In this document: positions 20,295-30,433 of the stretch, one piece after another
How positions within the stretch are numbered: the first letter of the stretch is position 1
How the letters are laid out: each line of letters begins with the position of its first letter
Notes under the pieces: generated by a model
Database searches by the model: none
What the model was told of the DNA's origin: nothing
Seen by the model: the letters and a program-made list of their open reading frames with translations, nothing else
Assembly: GCA_029861865.1 (NCBI GenBank)
Contig: JAOTYL010000001.1
Span: 196,066-260,065, forward strand
Origin: Myxococcales bacterium
GTDB lineage: Bacteria > Myxococcota_A > Polyangia > Polyangiales > Houyiibacteriaceae
Reading direction: 5' to 3'
DNA: 64,000 bases
Translations under genes and position numbers: made by a program

Positions 20295-21217
20295 TCGAAG
20301 TGCTCACCGGTGCGTTGAGTCAGCTCGTCAACGGCTTCGTTGCCTTCTTTCAGCGTGGGGCCTGGGACGTGCTTCACGACTGCCTCGATATCGGCTTGGT
20401 CGCCGTTCTGATCTACTGGGCTTTGGTGATTCTACGCGGCACGCGCGCCATGCAAGTCGCGATCGGGCTTTGCCTCGTCTTCGTAGGCTATCTTTTCGCG
20501 CGTCGTGTGGGATTGGTGACGGTGACCACGATCTTGGACTCGGTGTTGGCATATCTCGCCGTGATCGTGGTGATCATCTTTCAATCTGACATCCGTCGCG
20601 CACTGGCGCGGATGGGCCGGCGTCCGCTGCTTCGTGGGCAACGCACCGCCAAGGAAACGCAAACCATCGAAGAAGTGATCAAGGCAGCTGGCACGCTCGC
20701 CCAAAAACGCATCGGTGCCCTCGTGGCATTCGAGCGAGGTGCCGCGCTCGACGAGTTCATCGAACGCGGAGCCGAGGTCGATGCACGGGTGAGCAAAGAG
20801 CTGCTTCACAGCATCTTCGTGCCGAGCTTCGAAAACCCGATGCACGACGGCGCCGTCATCATTCGCGAAGGACGCATCTGGCAAGCGGGGGTGTTCTTGC
20901 CGATGGCTGGCACCGCCGGCGGTGACCGAACGCTCGGCGCGCGTCACCGGGCAGGGCTCGGCATCACCGAGGAGACCGATGCCGTCGTCATCGTCGTCAG
21001 TGAAGAACGGGGCGCGATCTCTCTGTGTTTCGACGGCAATATCGTCCGCAATCTCGATGTGACTTCCCTTCGAGATGCCCTTTACGGCCTCTTTTACGCG
21101 CCGAAGCCCGCTCGCCGGAAATCCGACCGACGGAGCACCGCGGTACCCCCCGAGCCCGCTCGGACTCCGAGTCAGGACGCGGTGCTCACGGTCAGCAAGG
21201 CTGAGGAGACTTCGTGA
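20291..21217 (+). CDS. cdaA: Diadenylate cyclase CdaA
   Basis: Makes the second messenger cyclic di-AMP from two ATP at the membrane. The 308-residue protein has three N-terminal hydrophobic helices (about residues 28-100) and a DAC domain with the catalytic DGA at 186-188 and RHR at 218-220. The start at 20291 overlaps the folP stop, and its own end overlaps the next gene by 4 bases (GTGA). The linkage of folP, cdaA and ybbR/cdaR is a recognised conserved arrangement. Confidence 0.96.
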   Translation: MIEVLTGALSQLVNGFVAFFQRGAWDVLHDCLDIGLVAVLIYWALVILRGTRAMQVAIGLCLVFVGYLFARRVGLVTVTTILDSVLAYLAVIVVIIFQSDIRRALARMGRRPLLRGQRTAKETQTIEEVIKAAGTLAQKRIGALVAFERGAALDEFIERGAEVDARVSKELLHSIFVPSFENPMHDGAVIIREGRIWQAGVFLPMAGTAGGDRTLGARHRAGLGITEETDAVVIVVSEERGAISLCFDGNIVRNLDVTSLRDALYGLFYAPKPARRKSDRRSTAVPPEPARTPSQDAVLTVSKAEETS

Positions 21218-22179
21218 GCGCGTTCCTCGACGGGCTTCAAGCCGTCCGCTTCTTTTTTACCGAGAATCTCGGGCTCAAGGCTGGCGCGCTCGGAGTTGCC
21301 ATTCTGATGTTCTCCCTCGTCCATGGGGCAGAGGACATGGAACGAAACGTGTACATCGACGTCGTGGTCCAGCCGCCCCCGGATGCCCAGGACTTGATCC
21401 TGGTGACCGACATTCCGGATCGGGTTCGCGTGCGGCTCAAGGGTAGCCGCGCCCGCCTGAACGCGATTCGTCAAGAGAACTTGCCCCCGGCGGATATAGA
21501 GCTCAAGACTGTCGAAGAGCCACGGTACTACTTCGAGAAAGAGGCTTTCGATCTGCCCGCTGGTGTCACCGTGGTGGGTGTGGTGCCGCCCTCCTTGGCC
21601 TTCAAGTGGGTCCCGCAGGCGACTCGCGAGCTTCCCGTGGAACTGTTCCTCGACGGAGAGCTCCCCGACGACCTCGAGTGGGCTGGAGAGGCCGAGGTGT
21701 TTCCGCCAAAAGTTAACGTGGAAGGCCCCCGCGACGTCGTGAACTCGATGAGGACGGTAAGAGCGATGGAGATCGATGTATCCGCGCTCGGAGCCGGCGT
21801 TACCCAACGCGAGATCCCCTTGGTCGGGGCGCCCGCGAACACCACATTCGAGGCGCAGTCCGTGCTGGTAACGCTGCGAGTACAACCCAAGATGTCCGAG
21901 CGTGTGCTTTCGCCGCTCCGCGTCGACGCAGAAGGTGCTGTACCTCGATCCCTTCGACCTCGCGCGGTCACCGCGCGGATCCGCGGTCCGCAGAGCATCG
22001 TTAACGACCTCAATCCCGCTTCGGTGCTCGCCATCGTCAATCTGGGCGCGTTCGAGTCACAGAAAGGGAACTTTCGTGTTCCCGTAGAGCTTCGGGGTCT
22101 TCCGGATGGCGTCGAGGCCGTCGAGGTCCAGCCGGGCGAGATCACGGTCGAGCTCGAGGAGCGTAGCGCGACAAACTGA
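21214..22179 (+). CDS. ybbR: YbbR/CdaR-like protein
   Basis: A 321-residue protein with an N-terminal membrane anchor (LGLKAGALGVAILMFSLVHG) and repeated YbbR domains, beta-rich units of about 80 residues (for example VRVRLKGSRARLNAI, VEGPRDVVNSMRTV and RIRGPQSIVNDL). In Firmicutes the homologue CdaR binds and modulates CdaA. The GTG start is coupled to the cdaA stop, which supports the same partnership here. It is convergent with glmM, with 13 bp between stops. Confidence 0.9.
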   Translation: MSAFLDGLQAVRFFFTENLGLKAGALGVAILMFSLVHGAEDMERNVYIDVVVQPPPDAQDLILVTDIPDRVRVRLKGSRARLNAIRQENLPPADIELKTVEEPRYYFEKEAFDLPAGVTVVGVVPPSLAFKWVPQATRELPVELFLDGELPDDLEWAGEAEVFPPKVNVEGPRDVVNSMRTVRAMEIDVSALGAGVTQREIPLVGAPANTTFEAQSVLVTLRVQPKMSERVLSPLRVDAEGAVPRSLRPRAVTARIRGPQSIVNDLNPASVLAIVNLGAFESQKGNFRVPVELRGLPDGVEAVEVQPGEITVELEERSATN

Positions 22180-22192
22180 GTCCGCGGGCGAC

Positions 22193-23569
22193 TCACTGAG
22201 GCGCGGGGGCCGCTTCGACCTCGCGCTCCGCCTGAGAGGCGATGTCCTGGGCCATCGCCTGGATGCGGTCCTCCTTGGGGCCTTCGATCATGACGCGCAG
22301 CTTGGGCTCGGTGCCGCTCCAACGGACGAGCACGCGGCCGTTCTTGCCGAGCGCCTTTTCCGCGCGCGCGATCGCGTGGGTGGTCTTGGGGAGCTCCTCG
22401 AGGGGGCGTCGGTCTCGGAGCGTGACGTTGACGAGCACCTGGGGGACCCGTTCCATCACTTGCGATGCGAGCTCCGAGAGGGGACGCCCTTCACGAAGCA
22501 AGATGGCGAGCACCTGCATCGCCGCCACTAGCCCATCGCCCGTCGTTGCATGGTCGAGAAAGATCAAATGCCCCGACTGTTCGCCGCCAAAATTCAGTCC
22601 GCGCTTGCGCATGGCCTCGACGACATAACGATCGCCGACGCTGCATCGCAGCAGCTTTCCGTTGTCGTCTTCGAGCGCGCGTTCCAGGCCGAGGTTGCTC
22701 ATCACGGTCGCAACCAGCGTCCGCCTGCGCAAGCGGTTCGCTCGCAGCATGCGAGTTGCGCACAGGGCCATGATCACGTCTCCGTCGATCCGCTGGCCTT
22801 TTTCGTCGATCATGATGACTCGGTCGGCATCGCCGTCCAGGGCGATGCCGAGGTCTGCATGGCGCCGCCGCACCTCTTTGGCGCAGGTTTCGGGGTGCAA
22901 GGCTCCGACCCGATGGTTGATGTTCTTGCCGTCGGGTTTTACCCCGATCGAGTGGGTCGTGGCGCCCAGCTCGGAGAACACGAGCGGCGCCGTGCGGTAC
23001 GCAGCACCGTGAGCCGCGTCGACGACGATACGAACCCCTTCGAGCGTGAGCTCGCTCGGAAACGAAGCCTTGACGAAAGCCACGTAGCGCCCCGGCGCAT
23101 CATCCAGGCGCTCGGCGCGACCCACTCGCGTCTTCGTAGGGCGGTTCTTGTCCAGCTCGGATCCGAAGATGAGCGCCTCGACCTCCTGCTCGACTTCGTC
23201 GGCGAGCTTGAAGCCGTCTGACCCGAAGATCTTGATCCCGTTGTCTTGGTAGGGGTTGTGCGAAGCGCTGATGACTACGCCGGCATCGGCGCGCATGCTA
23301 GTCGTGAGGTGGGCGATCGCCGGCGTTGGGAGCGGGCCTGAGAGCAGCACCTCGCCACCTTGCGTGCAGATCCCCGAAGCAACGGCTGTCTCGAAGAGGT
23401 AGCCCGAAAGCCTCGTGTCTTTGCCAACGACGATTCGGGGGATGTGTTTCACCCGTTGGCGGGCTTGATAGGCGATCGCGGCGCCGATCCGAAAGGCGAC
23501 TTCGGGAGACATGTCCCCTCGGTTGGCAAGACCACGAATGCCGTCGGTTCCAAAGAGTTTTCGGCTCAT
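22193..23569 (-). CDS. glmM: Phosphoglucosamine mutase
   Basis: Interconverts glucosamine-6-phosphate and glucosamine-1-phosphate for UDP-GlcNAc synthesis. From the ATG at 23569 the protein is 458 residues with FGTDGIRG at 6-13, the phosphoserine loop SASHNP at 101-106 (Ser103), the metal site DGDADR, and GEQSGH for sugar recognition. An upstream in-frame start at 23623 would overlap tamB and is rejected. It is the last gene of the tamA-like/tamB/glmM leftward operon, 7 bp after tamB. Confidence 0.97.
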   Translation of the reverse strand: MSRKLFGTDGIRGLANRGDMSPEVAFRIGAAIAYQARQRVKHIPRIVVGKDTRLSGYLFETAVASGICTQGGEVLLSGPLPTPAIAHLTTSMRADAGVVISASHNPYQDNGIKIFGSDGFKLADEVEQEVEALIFGSELDKNRPTKTRVGRAERLDDAPGRYVAFVKASFPSELTLEGVRIVVDAAHGAAYRTAPLVFSELGATTHSIGVKPDGKNINHRVGALHPETCAKEVRRRHADLGIALDGDADRVIMIDEKGQRIDGDVIMALCATRMLRANRLRRRTLVATVMSNLGLERALEDDNGKLLRCSVGDRYVVEAMRKRGLNFGGEQSGHLIFLDHATTGDGLVAAMQVLAILLREGRPLSELASQVMERVPQVLVNVTLRDRRPLEELPKTTHAIARAEKALGKNGRVLVRWSGTEPKLRVMIEGPKEDRIQAMAQDIASQAEREVEAAPAPQ

Positions 23570-23576
23570 CCTGACT

Positions 23577-26500
23577 TCAGGGCTCCCACGTAACGTCGAT
23601 ACTCCAGTTCGACGGGGGCGCAAACGTCCCGGTAGTCACGAAGCTTAGCGGCCAAAGCGCCTCAACCAAAAAACCAGGGCGCTGCGCCTGGCCGGTCGAG
23701 TTTGGACCGCCTTCGTTTCTGCGGGCCACGAACTGGCCTTCTACGTAGAGCCCGCGAATGGGCACGTTGTCGGGGAGAATCGAGTCCACGCTGAACCCGA
23801 CCTGCACGGTGGTCTCGGAGTCGAACTCACTGACGCCCGACCCGCCCTTCACCCCGAACGTCGGCGCAAGCCCACCGAACTGAGACTGTAGTGATGCGGA
23901 GAACAGACCGGCCGCGACCCCGGAAAGAAAGCTCGTCGTTTCGGCGTTGGCACCTTCCGTGGTCGCCGCGAGGCCTCTTTCCTGGCGGGTTGTCCCGGTG
24001 ACGAGGAGCGCAATGACCTGGGCCTCGCTCGTCGTTGGGGCCGTCGAGGTGAATTCGATCGTCGGATTGCTGAGGCGCCCGGACACCGTGACGGTCACCG
24101 AGTCCGTGCTGCCGCGCAGAAGATGCCGGGCCACCAAGTCGACCTTCGCGTCCATCTCAGGATCACCGTCGAACACCATGCTTCCCGAACGGAGCTCGAA
24201 GCGCTTGCCAAAGACCTGGAAGTTGCCCCGCTGGAAGTTCACGTTGCCCTTGACGATGAACTCCTCGTCGATCGTCGTGTCCAAGCGTGTGTTGGCTTCT
24301 ACGTAAAAGCCTTGATCCCTGCTGCGGATTACGATCACGTCGTCCGACCGAATCTCGAGGTGCACTCGGTAGGGAACCTTTGGGACCGGTGGAGTGTAGT
24401 CTTCGCCGATGAAGAACACCTCCGGGTGGCGTGCCAGGTCCTGAGGCGTGGCCGAGCTTTCGGGGATGTCGAGATGGAGCTTGCGTAGCCGGACGTCTCC
24501 GTCGAGGCCGTCGTCTTCGAAGGTGGCGCGCAATCGCGCGTTCCCGTCCAGGCGCGCCATGATCGAGCCCTCTTGCCGAACGGGGAACGAATCGGCTTGT
24601 AGTTCGATGTCGAGCTTGTGTGGACTCAGTCCCTTGAGCACCAAGCGACCGTCAGCTTGCGCCAAGCCCTTGGCATCGCTTGCCTTCAGACCCGTAATCG
24701 CGATCCCATCCTCGTCAAAAATCGCTCTGCCAGCGACTTTATCCAGTGTTTGGCCCACGTTTCGGAGGTCGACACGCCCGTCCGATAGGTCCACGCTCCC
24801 GACGAAGTTCGGCTTCTCGACCGTGCCCTGCGCGCTCACGCTTCCGAGAAGCGTTCCCTGAACGTTCACGACCCCGGCCATCCAGGCCAGCACCGCCTGG
24901 AGGGGCATGCGATCGAAGTTGGCCTGGCCCTTCAGCTCGCCGCGCTCCGCGAGGACGGGCACAAGATGCTCTCGATCCCAGAGCAGCGGGGCTTCAGCGG
25001 CGATATCGGTGAAGCCCGCGTTCCACCAGCTCACCTTCGCATCGAGCCTGCCGATCCCCTTTTGGTACTCTGCCTTGATCTCGCCCTCGGCCGGCGGCGT
25101 TTCGACGATGGTGTTCACCGTCAGGCCCCGATGCCCCGGCTGGATACGGCGTGCCCGAAGCTCGTCGGTGTTCAGCGAGAGTGACAGGGTGGGGTCGCTG
25201 CCGAACAGGTTTGCAATCCGCAAACGTGCCTTGACGAGTCCGGCGGCGTATCGACATACGTACGGAATGTTCTCTACGGGAGCGTTATAGAGGTCTGCGC
25301 TCACTCGTGTGACCGGTAGCTCGGGCACCTTCGCCGCCCTGAGCCAGTCATCGAGGGGTGTCTCCGCGGTGGCGTCGAGCCGAAGGACCTGCGACGAGCC
25401 AACCACGCCATCCATCGTGATCTCGGTGACATCGTCCGCCAGCTCGGCCCGCAAGGTCGCGCGCGGGTGAGCTTCGCTGCCGCAAAGACCTTCGGAGACA
25501 TCCGAACGCCAGTCGAAGCTCGCATAGAAGTCACCGCGCGTTCGAAACGCGCCACCGGCGAGGGTCAAGCTCGCTGCAAGCTGCAGCCTCTCCGCGTCTG
25601 GCAAGGCGCGCCGGCCGAAAATGTCCGGCAGCTCGCTCAAACGCCGCGGGGGAACGCGCATCGACAATCGCCAAGGTGATGTATCGAGCGTTTCGACCGT
25701 CTCGCTCGGATGTTGCACGAGGTTCACGAGGTCCACGAGAAGGCTTCCCTCGCCGTCAAACAACGCCCCTTGATCATCCGCGAAACCCAGTCGTGCCAGC
25801 AGAGCACCGTACTCGTAGCGGAACTTCGACGAAAACCTGACCGGTCCCCAGTTCCGGATCTGCAACGCGGGAACGCTGATCAGTCCCTTGAACGAAGGAG
25901 CGTCGATCGATCCGGAGAGGGTAATGCTGGCATCCGCGTATCCGGTGATGTCGGGCATGTCGTCTTCGAGGATGAGCTCGAGCAAGGTGAGGTCCATGGC
26001 GCCCGTGCTCAAGGTCGTCTCATAAACGCCTCGACGTAGTGCCTTTTGAATGCTTCCGGCCCTCGGATCGACGAGGCCCGTCGTGCTGAGGGTGAAGTTC
26101 CCGCGGCCGCCGAGGTTTACCTGCGCGTCTGCGTCCACCTGACTCTCGTCGTAGTTGATCAAGTAGGCCGCATTGACGGGAGAGATGTCCCACAGGGTTG
26201 CATCAGTGAGGGTGCCTTCCGCCACGATCGTCGGTTGGCGATCGAGGTCTCCACGGAACTCGAAGTGAAGATCGACACGGCCCGTGAAATCGGGCGCCTT
26301 CTCCGGATAGAGGATCTTCAGGACCGCGAGGTCGAAGTTCTGGAGATCGGCTTCAATGTCGTCCGGCCCGTTGAATTGCCATTCGCCGCTCGCCTCGAGG
26401 CGTTGGCTTTCTTTGCCCATGAGGAACCGGTCGAAGGTGATACCGTTGACCGGGTCGAGGACGAGGTTGTTTACCGATCCTCGCCAGGATAGGTCCCCGA

Positions 26501-28181
26501 CCGCCAACTCAATCGTGTCGACGTCGAGCCGATAGCGACCCTCGCTCGCCTCGACACGCGCTTGGAACTCCGCACGTCGCTCGCCAGGGGCCGCGAATGA
26601 GCCATCGGCTTTGTATCGGTCTGGTCCCCCGGTGACGACCGCCTCTCCCTGCCCGATCGGGTAGCCCGTTACGCGGATCTCCGAGCCCTCGAGCTGCACG
26701 TCGATTTTGGGCTTCTTTGGATCGCCCCAAACGCGGCCCTGGAGGAAGAGCGTTCGGGCCTCGAACGCACCGTACCTGAAATCGTCGAATCGGACCCAGC
26801 CTCGCGTATCGAAATCCCCGGCCATACTGGTTCGAATTTCGAGGTCAAACTTGGCGCCGCCTTTGATTCCGGGTGCCCATTCGACGAAGTTCGGATCCGC
26901 GCTGACGTTGGGAATTGAACCGCGGGCGTAGATCTCGAAAACGCCGCTGTATTCGAAGTGCCCGCTCAACGAGAGTTGGCCGCCCGCGTACTGGGTCTCG
27001 AGCGACTGAACGTCGACGCCGTCCGGACGCGACCGAGCCTTGGCGACGAAGGCCGGGATCTGGATGTCTTCATAGCGAAAACCGTTGGTTTCGATTTCGA
27101 CTCCGATGATGCCCTCTTGTTTGGGATCGGCCGAGAGCTTGAGCACTCCGTTCGCGTCGACGTTGGGTGCGCCATTGATCATCTCCGAGAGCCGCAAGCT
27201 GTTGGATTCGATCTCGATCTTCGTGACTCCCTCGTCGGGAAGGTCTCCTTTGATGCGCGTGCGTCCACCTGCGGTCATCAGGTCGGCCTGCAGGCGGTAG
27301 TCGTTTTCCGAGCCCCACAGGCGGACCCAGCCGTTCGCATTCCCCTTCAAAGACTCCGCCCAGTCGAAGCCGACGTCTCGAAGGGTTTCTGTGCTCACCG
27401 GGTCAACCCGAACATAAAGGTCGAGGTCGAACGGGTCGTCGTAGGTGCCGCCGGACGGCGGGCGATACACCACTTCAGCGACCATGTGCTCCGCGCCTCG
27501 GCTGGTTTCGGCGAGCACTTGGGTGCCCCGCATGTCGGTGTAGACGGTACCGACGACGTTGTTGATCTGCCCCTCGAAGGGGAACGGGCTCACGATTCGG
27601 CCGTCGCCGGACCAAATTTCGATCTCGGTTATCTCGTAGAACTCCATTCGGCCGCGTGCGTTCAGGTCGATGATGCGGAGCCCCTGGAGGCCGAGGATCT
27701 CGCCAAACACCTCGATGTTCTTGAGGTCCATGTCGTCCACGATGGCGTGGAAGGGCTCCCCCTCCGAAGGCGTGGTGTCTGCTGGTTCGAAGGCATCGAG
27801 GAAAGTGGGCGAGCCTTCGCCGTTGTCGATTAAACGCACCCATCCGTTCGTGAGGTCTGCGTAGTAGAAGCGTAGCTTGCCGCGCAGTCCGGCGATGGGG
27901 TCGATGCCGAGCTCGATGTGTTCGCCATAGATGATGGGAGTCCCATTGGGGTCGAACACGAAAGCGTCTTTCACGATCGTTTTCCAAAGGCGGAGCTGGG
28001 TGATGTAGCCCGCCTGCAGACGACCCTGCATCTCGCCCGTGACGAACTCATTCAAGATGTCTCGGGCGAGTCGATGGCCCAAATTGGTGTCCAGATGGAA
28101 CAGAACGCTCGCGATCAACGAGAACACCGCAAGGGCCGGCCAACCGAGAAACCAACTCACCAATCGGGAAATCCAGCGCAT
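23577..28181 (-). CDS. tamB: TamB-like translocation and assembly module protein
   Basis: A 1534-residue AsmA/TamB-type protein: an N-terminal inner-membrane anchor ([21 protein letters not shown] truncated view, residues 7-27), a very long beta-rich periplasmic body of alternating strands, and the conserved C-terminal DUF490/TamB domain ([19 protein letters not shown], followed by [20 protein letters not shown]). TamB proteins bridge the envelope and work with TamA in outer-membrane protein assembly or lipid transport. It begins at the last base of the TamA-like gene (28181), which fits a two-gene module. Confidence 0.93.
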   Translation of the reverse strand: MRWISRLVSWFLGWPALAVFSLIASVLFHLDTNLGHRLARDILNEFVTGEMQGRLQAGYITQLRLWKTIVKDAFVFDPNGTPIIYGEHIELGIDPIAGLRGKLRFYYADLTNGWVRLIDNGEGSPTFLDAFEPADTTPSEGEPFHAIVDDMDLKNIEVFGEILGLQGLRIIDLNARGRMEFYEITEIEIWSGDGRIVSPFPFEGQINNVVGTVYTDMRGTQVLAETSRGAEHMVAEVVYRPPSGGTYDDPFDLDLYVRVDPVSTETLRDVGFDWAESLKGNANGWVRLWGSENDYRLQADLMTAGGRTRIKGDLPDEGVTKIEIESNSLRLSEMINGAPNVDANGVLKLSADPKQEGIIGVEIETNGFRYEDIQIPAFVAKARSRPDGVDVQSLETQYAGGQLSLSGHFEYSGVFEIYARGSIPNVSADPNFVEWAPGIKGGAKFDLEIRTSMAGDFDTRGWVRFDDFRYGAFEARTLFLQGRVWGDPKKPKIDVQLEGSEIRVTGYPIGQGEAVVTGGPDRYKADGSFAAPGERRAEFQARVEASEGRYRLDVDTIELAVGDLSWRGSVNNLVLDPVNGITFDRFLMGKESQRLEASGEWQFNGPDDIEADLQNFDLAVLKILYPEKAPDFTGRVDLHFEFRGDLDRQPTIVAEGTLTDATLWDISPVNAAYLINYDESQVDADAQVNLGGRGNFTLSTTGLVDPRAGSIQKALRRGVYETTLSTGAMDLTLLELILEDDMPDITGYADASITLSGSIDAPSFKGLISVPALQIRNWGPVRFSSKFRYEYGALLARLGFADDQGALFDGEGSLLVDLVNLVQHPSETVETLDTSPWRLSMRVPPRRLSELPDIFGRRALPDAERLQLAASLTLAGGAFRTRGDFYASFDWRSDVSEGLCGSEAHPRATLRAELADDVTEITMDGVVGSSQVLRLDATAETPLDDWLRAAKVPELPVTRVSADLYNAPVENIPYVCRYAAGLVKARLRIANLFGSDPTLSLSLNTDELRARRIQPGHRGLTVNTIVETPPAEGEIKAEYQKGIGRLDAKVSWWNAGFTDIAAEAPLLWDREHLVPVLAERGELKGQANFDRMPLQAVLAWMAGVVNVQGTLLGSVSAQGTVEKPNFVGSVDLSDGRVDLRNVGQTLDKVAGRAIFDEDGIAITGLKASDAKGLAQADGRLVLKGLSPHKLDIELQADSFPVRQEGSIMARLDGNARLRATFEDDGLDGDVRLRKLHLDIPESSATPQDLARHPEVFFIGEDYTPPVPKVPYRVHLEIRSDDVIVIRSRDQGFYVEANTRLDTTIDEEFIVKGNVNFQRGNFQVFGKRFELRSGSMVFDGDPEMDAKVDLVARHLLRGSTDSVTVTVSGRLSNPTIEFTSTAPTTSEAQVIALLVTGTTRQERGLAATTEGANAETTSFLSGVAAGLFSASLQSQFGGLAPTFGVKGGSGVSEFDSETTVQVGFSVDSILPDNVPIRGLYVEGQFVARRNEGGPNSTGQAQRPGFLVEALWPLSFVTTGTFAPPSNWSIDVTWEP

Positions 28182-30325
28182 CAGAACGCCTCGCCGATCG
28201 TGAACTGAATAGCCCCTGGCACCCCGCCGCGAATGAAGCGGAAGATGTTGAACGCGTTCGGCGGCGGCGGCTCACCGACGATCTGCCACTGCGGGATGAG
28301 GAAACCGAAATCGAGACGAATCGGCCCCACTGGAGTTTGGTAACGGAAACCAAAACCGGCGGCAGCGCGGATGTAATTGAATCGGTAAGCCTTGCCTCGA
28401 TTGACGTCGCCGAAGTCCATGAAGAACGCCGTCGCGAAGTTCTGCGTAATGGGAAGACGCCATTCGACGCTCGCCTCCCATCGACGAAGGCCTCCGTCGT
28501 TTCGCGCATCGTTGCCCTCCTCGGTCAGGGAGTCGATGCTGGCTGGGTCGCCCAAGAAGCCGGGGAAAAACCCACGGTGGCTGGTTGGGCCACCCGAACG
28601 CAGGCGGTAGCTCTGGGGTCCGAGCTGTTGACCGATCAAGTCGAGTCGCTGGCTGTCTCTCGAGAATAGAAACATTGCGCCGATGCCGAACTTGAAGGCT
28701 AGAGTGGAGGACAACGGAAGCGGAAGGTAGCCGCGGACCTCGGGCGTGACGCGTACGTATTGCCACGAGCGTTTGAGCTTGGCCGGTGACTGCTGACTTC
28801 CCACCTGGAAGAAGAACCCCGACCGGGGGCTTCGTGAGTCGTCGCGCAAGTCTACCACGATACGCTCATCGAAGAACGCGACCTGATAGCTCGTCGGGAA
28901 CCGAGGATCTTGGTCGACCACTAGATACGCGTCGTAGTTCAAACCTCCTGCCACCAGCAGTCGCCCATCGAAAAACGGACGGGAGAGCTGACCGGACACT
29001 TGAATATCGTGCCGCCGAAAAAGCTCGTAGGGGTCCGGCCCCCAGTCGTGACGAAAGCGAATGGCCGACGTGGTCCGAGCCTCGATGAAAGCTGGCCGTT
29101 GGTACGAGATCCGGACCTCGTTGCCGAGGATGAATCCCCGTCCGAACCGGAAGAACGGATCGGTGGCCACGATTTTGGGGCGGTCCTCGATGCGCAAGTT
29201 GCGAAAGCCATCGATGAAATTGCGGTGCTCGAACCGGCCGAGCAAGTGGACGTCCGAAATGCGGGTATCCTGCTCGAGAGTGAGGGTCGAGATGGTGCCG
29301 CTTTGGACGCCTGCGCCGATTCCCCAGCGGATCTGTCTTCCTGGCTCGACGGCGATGTTGATGTCGACGATGCCCGTGCAGACCTGATTTTCGTCGACTC
29401 TAGCCGTGTCGACGACGTTCACCGACGCCAAGGCTCCAAGAGCATAGACTGCGCGTTGCGCGTCGGCGAGCTTCAGCCGGCTGTAGGCTTGGCCTCGCTT
29501 CAAGTTGGCAACGGCCAGGATCGTTTTGGCGGGCAGGTCCTGGTTGCCGGTCACGACGATGTTGCCAATCTTGCAAGATGGGCCGCTCTCGACACTGAAC
29601 TGGACGAAAGCCTCGCGCGCGTCTCGGTGGATTTCGACCCGTCCCCAGGCGCGGCCGCACGCGTAACTGGCATCCTGGAGCTGACGCCGGATCTCGCGTT
29701 TGCTTCGCTCATAGAGCGCTTCGTCGAAAGGTTTGCCGATCTCGAGCGCGATGGCTTCGTCGATCTTGCTGCGGTTCTCCGCGCTCCACCCTTCGTAGCC
29801 CAGGATATCGATCGAGCGCACCAGCACCGGCAGTCCTTCCTCGACCTCGATTCCGATCTCTAGCTCGCATCCCTCGCCGTCACCTTCTCTCTCGCATGGG
29901 GCGTCCCCGTCGGGTTCGACAATGATGCGGTCGGAGGTCGCGGCCGAAGGTGGGTCGAGCTCGGTGCTGACGACTGCAGCGTCGTAGTAGCCGCGTGCCT
30001 TGTACCAGCGTTCAATCCTGTCTAGGTCGCGTTCGAAAACTGCCGAATCGAGCGTCGGCCATCCCTTACGAAGCTTCCTCCAGAGGTCGAACGACGCCCG
30101 CTTCCCGTCGAACGGCGGGACCCCACACTCGCGATCGACGCTGGTCCCGAACGCGATGGTCACCCGATCGCGTGGATGGCTGGCCAAGCAAGCTTGAAGA
30201 GCCTCAGGATCGAGATCTTCCATGCCGCTGAAACGAATCTTGTCGATGCCGTAGCTATCTTCTGGAATCGTCTTGCAGCCGCTCGCCAGTACGAGCAGTA
30301 GGCAGATGCATCGCTGGCGAGCCAT
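28181..30325 (-). CDS. tamA: TamA/BamA-like outer-membrane protein with lipoprotein signal
   Basis: A 714-residue Omp85-superfamily protein: POTRA-like domains (about residues 25-340, including LVRSIDILGYEGWSAENRSK and KIGNIVVTGNQDLPAKTIL) and a C-terminal 16-strand barrel region (AGFGFRYQTPVGPIRLDFGF near the end). The N-terminus CLLLVLASGCKTI is a lipoprotein signal with the acylated cysteine at residue 17. Canonical TamA and BamA have ordinary signal peptides; a lipidated TamA (TamL) is known from Bacteroidetes. The tamB partner follows immediately. Confidence 0.9.
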   Translation of the reverse strand: MARQRCICLLLVLASGCKTIPEDSYGIDKIRFSGMEDLDPEALQACLASHPRDRVTIAFGTSVDRECGVPPFDGKRASFDLWRKLRKGWPTLDSAVFERDLDRIERWYKARGYYDAAVVSTELDPPSAATSDRIIVEPDGDAPCEREGDGEGCELEIGIEVEEGLPVLVRSIDILGYEGWSAENRSKIDEAIALEIGKPFDEALYERSKREIRRQLQDASYACGRAWGRVEIHRDAREAFVQFSVESGPSCKIGNIVVTGNQDLPAKTILAVANLKRGQAYSRLKLADAQRAVYALGALASVNVVDTARVDENQVCTGIVDINIAVEPGRQIRWGIGAGVQSGTISTLTLEQDTRISDVHLLGRFEHRNFIDGFRNLRIEDRPKIVATDPFFRFGRGFILGNEVRISYQRPAFIEARTTSAIRFRHDWGPDPYELFRRHDIQVSGQLSRPFFDGRLLVAGGLNYDAYLVVDQDPRFPTSYQVAFFDERIVVDLRDDSRSPRSGFFFQVGSQQSPAKLKRSWQYVRVTPEVRGYLPLPLSSTLAFKFGIGAMFLFSRDSQRLDLIGQQLGPQSYRLRSGGPTSHRGFFPGFLGDPASIDSLTEEGNDARNDGGLRRWEASVEWRLPITQNFATAFFMDFGDVNRGKAYRFNYIRAAAGFGFRYQTPVGPIRLDFGFLIPQWQIVGEPPPPNAFNIFRFIRGGVPGAIQFTIGEAF

Positions 30326-30433
30326 CTACCTACGGCTTGTAGCGCGGCGACCCCTGGTTCCGCCAGCGATCGGCGTAATTTCGGCCGTTTGGCGCTTGCC
30401 GCCTCGACTGCTACAGCTACCGTCCCTCGCCGC

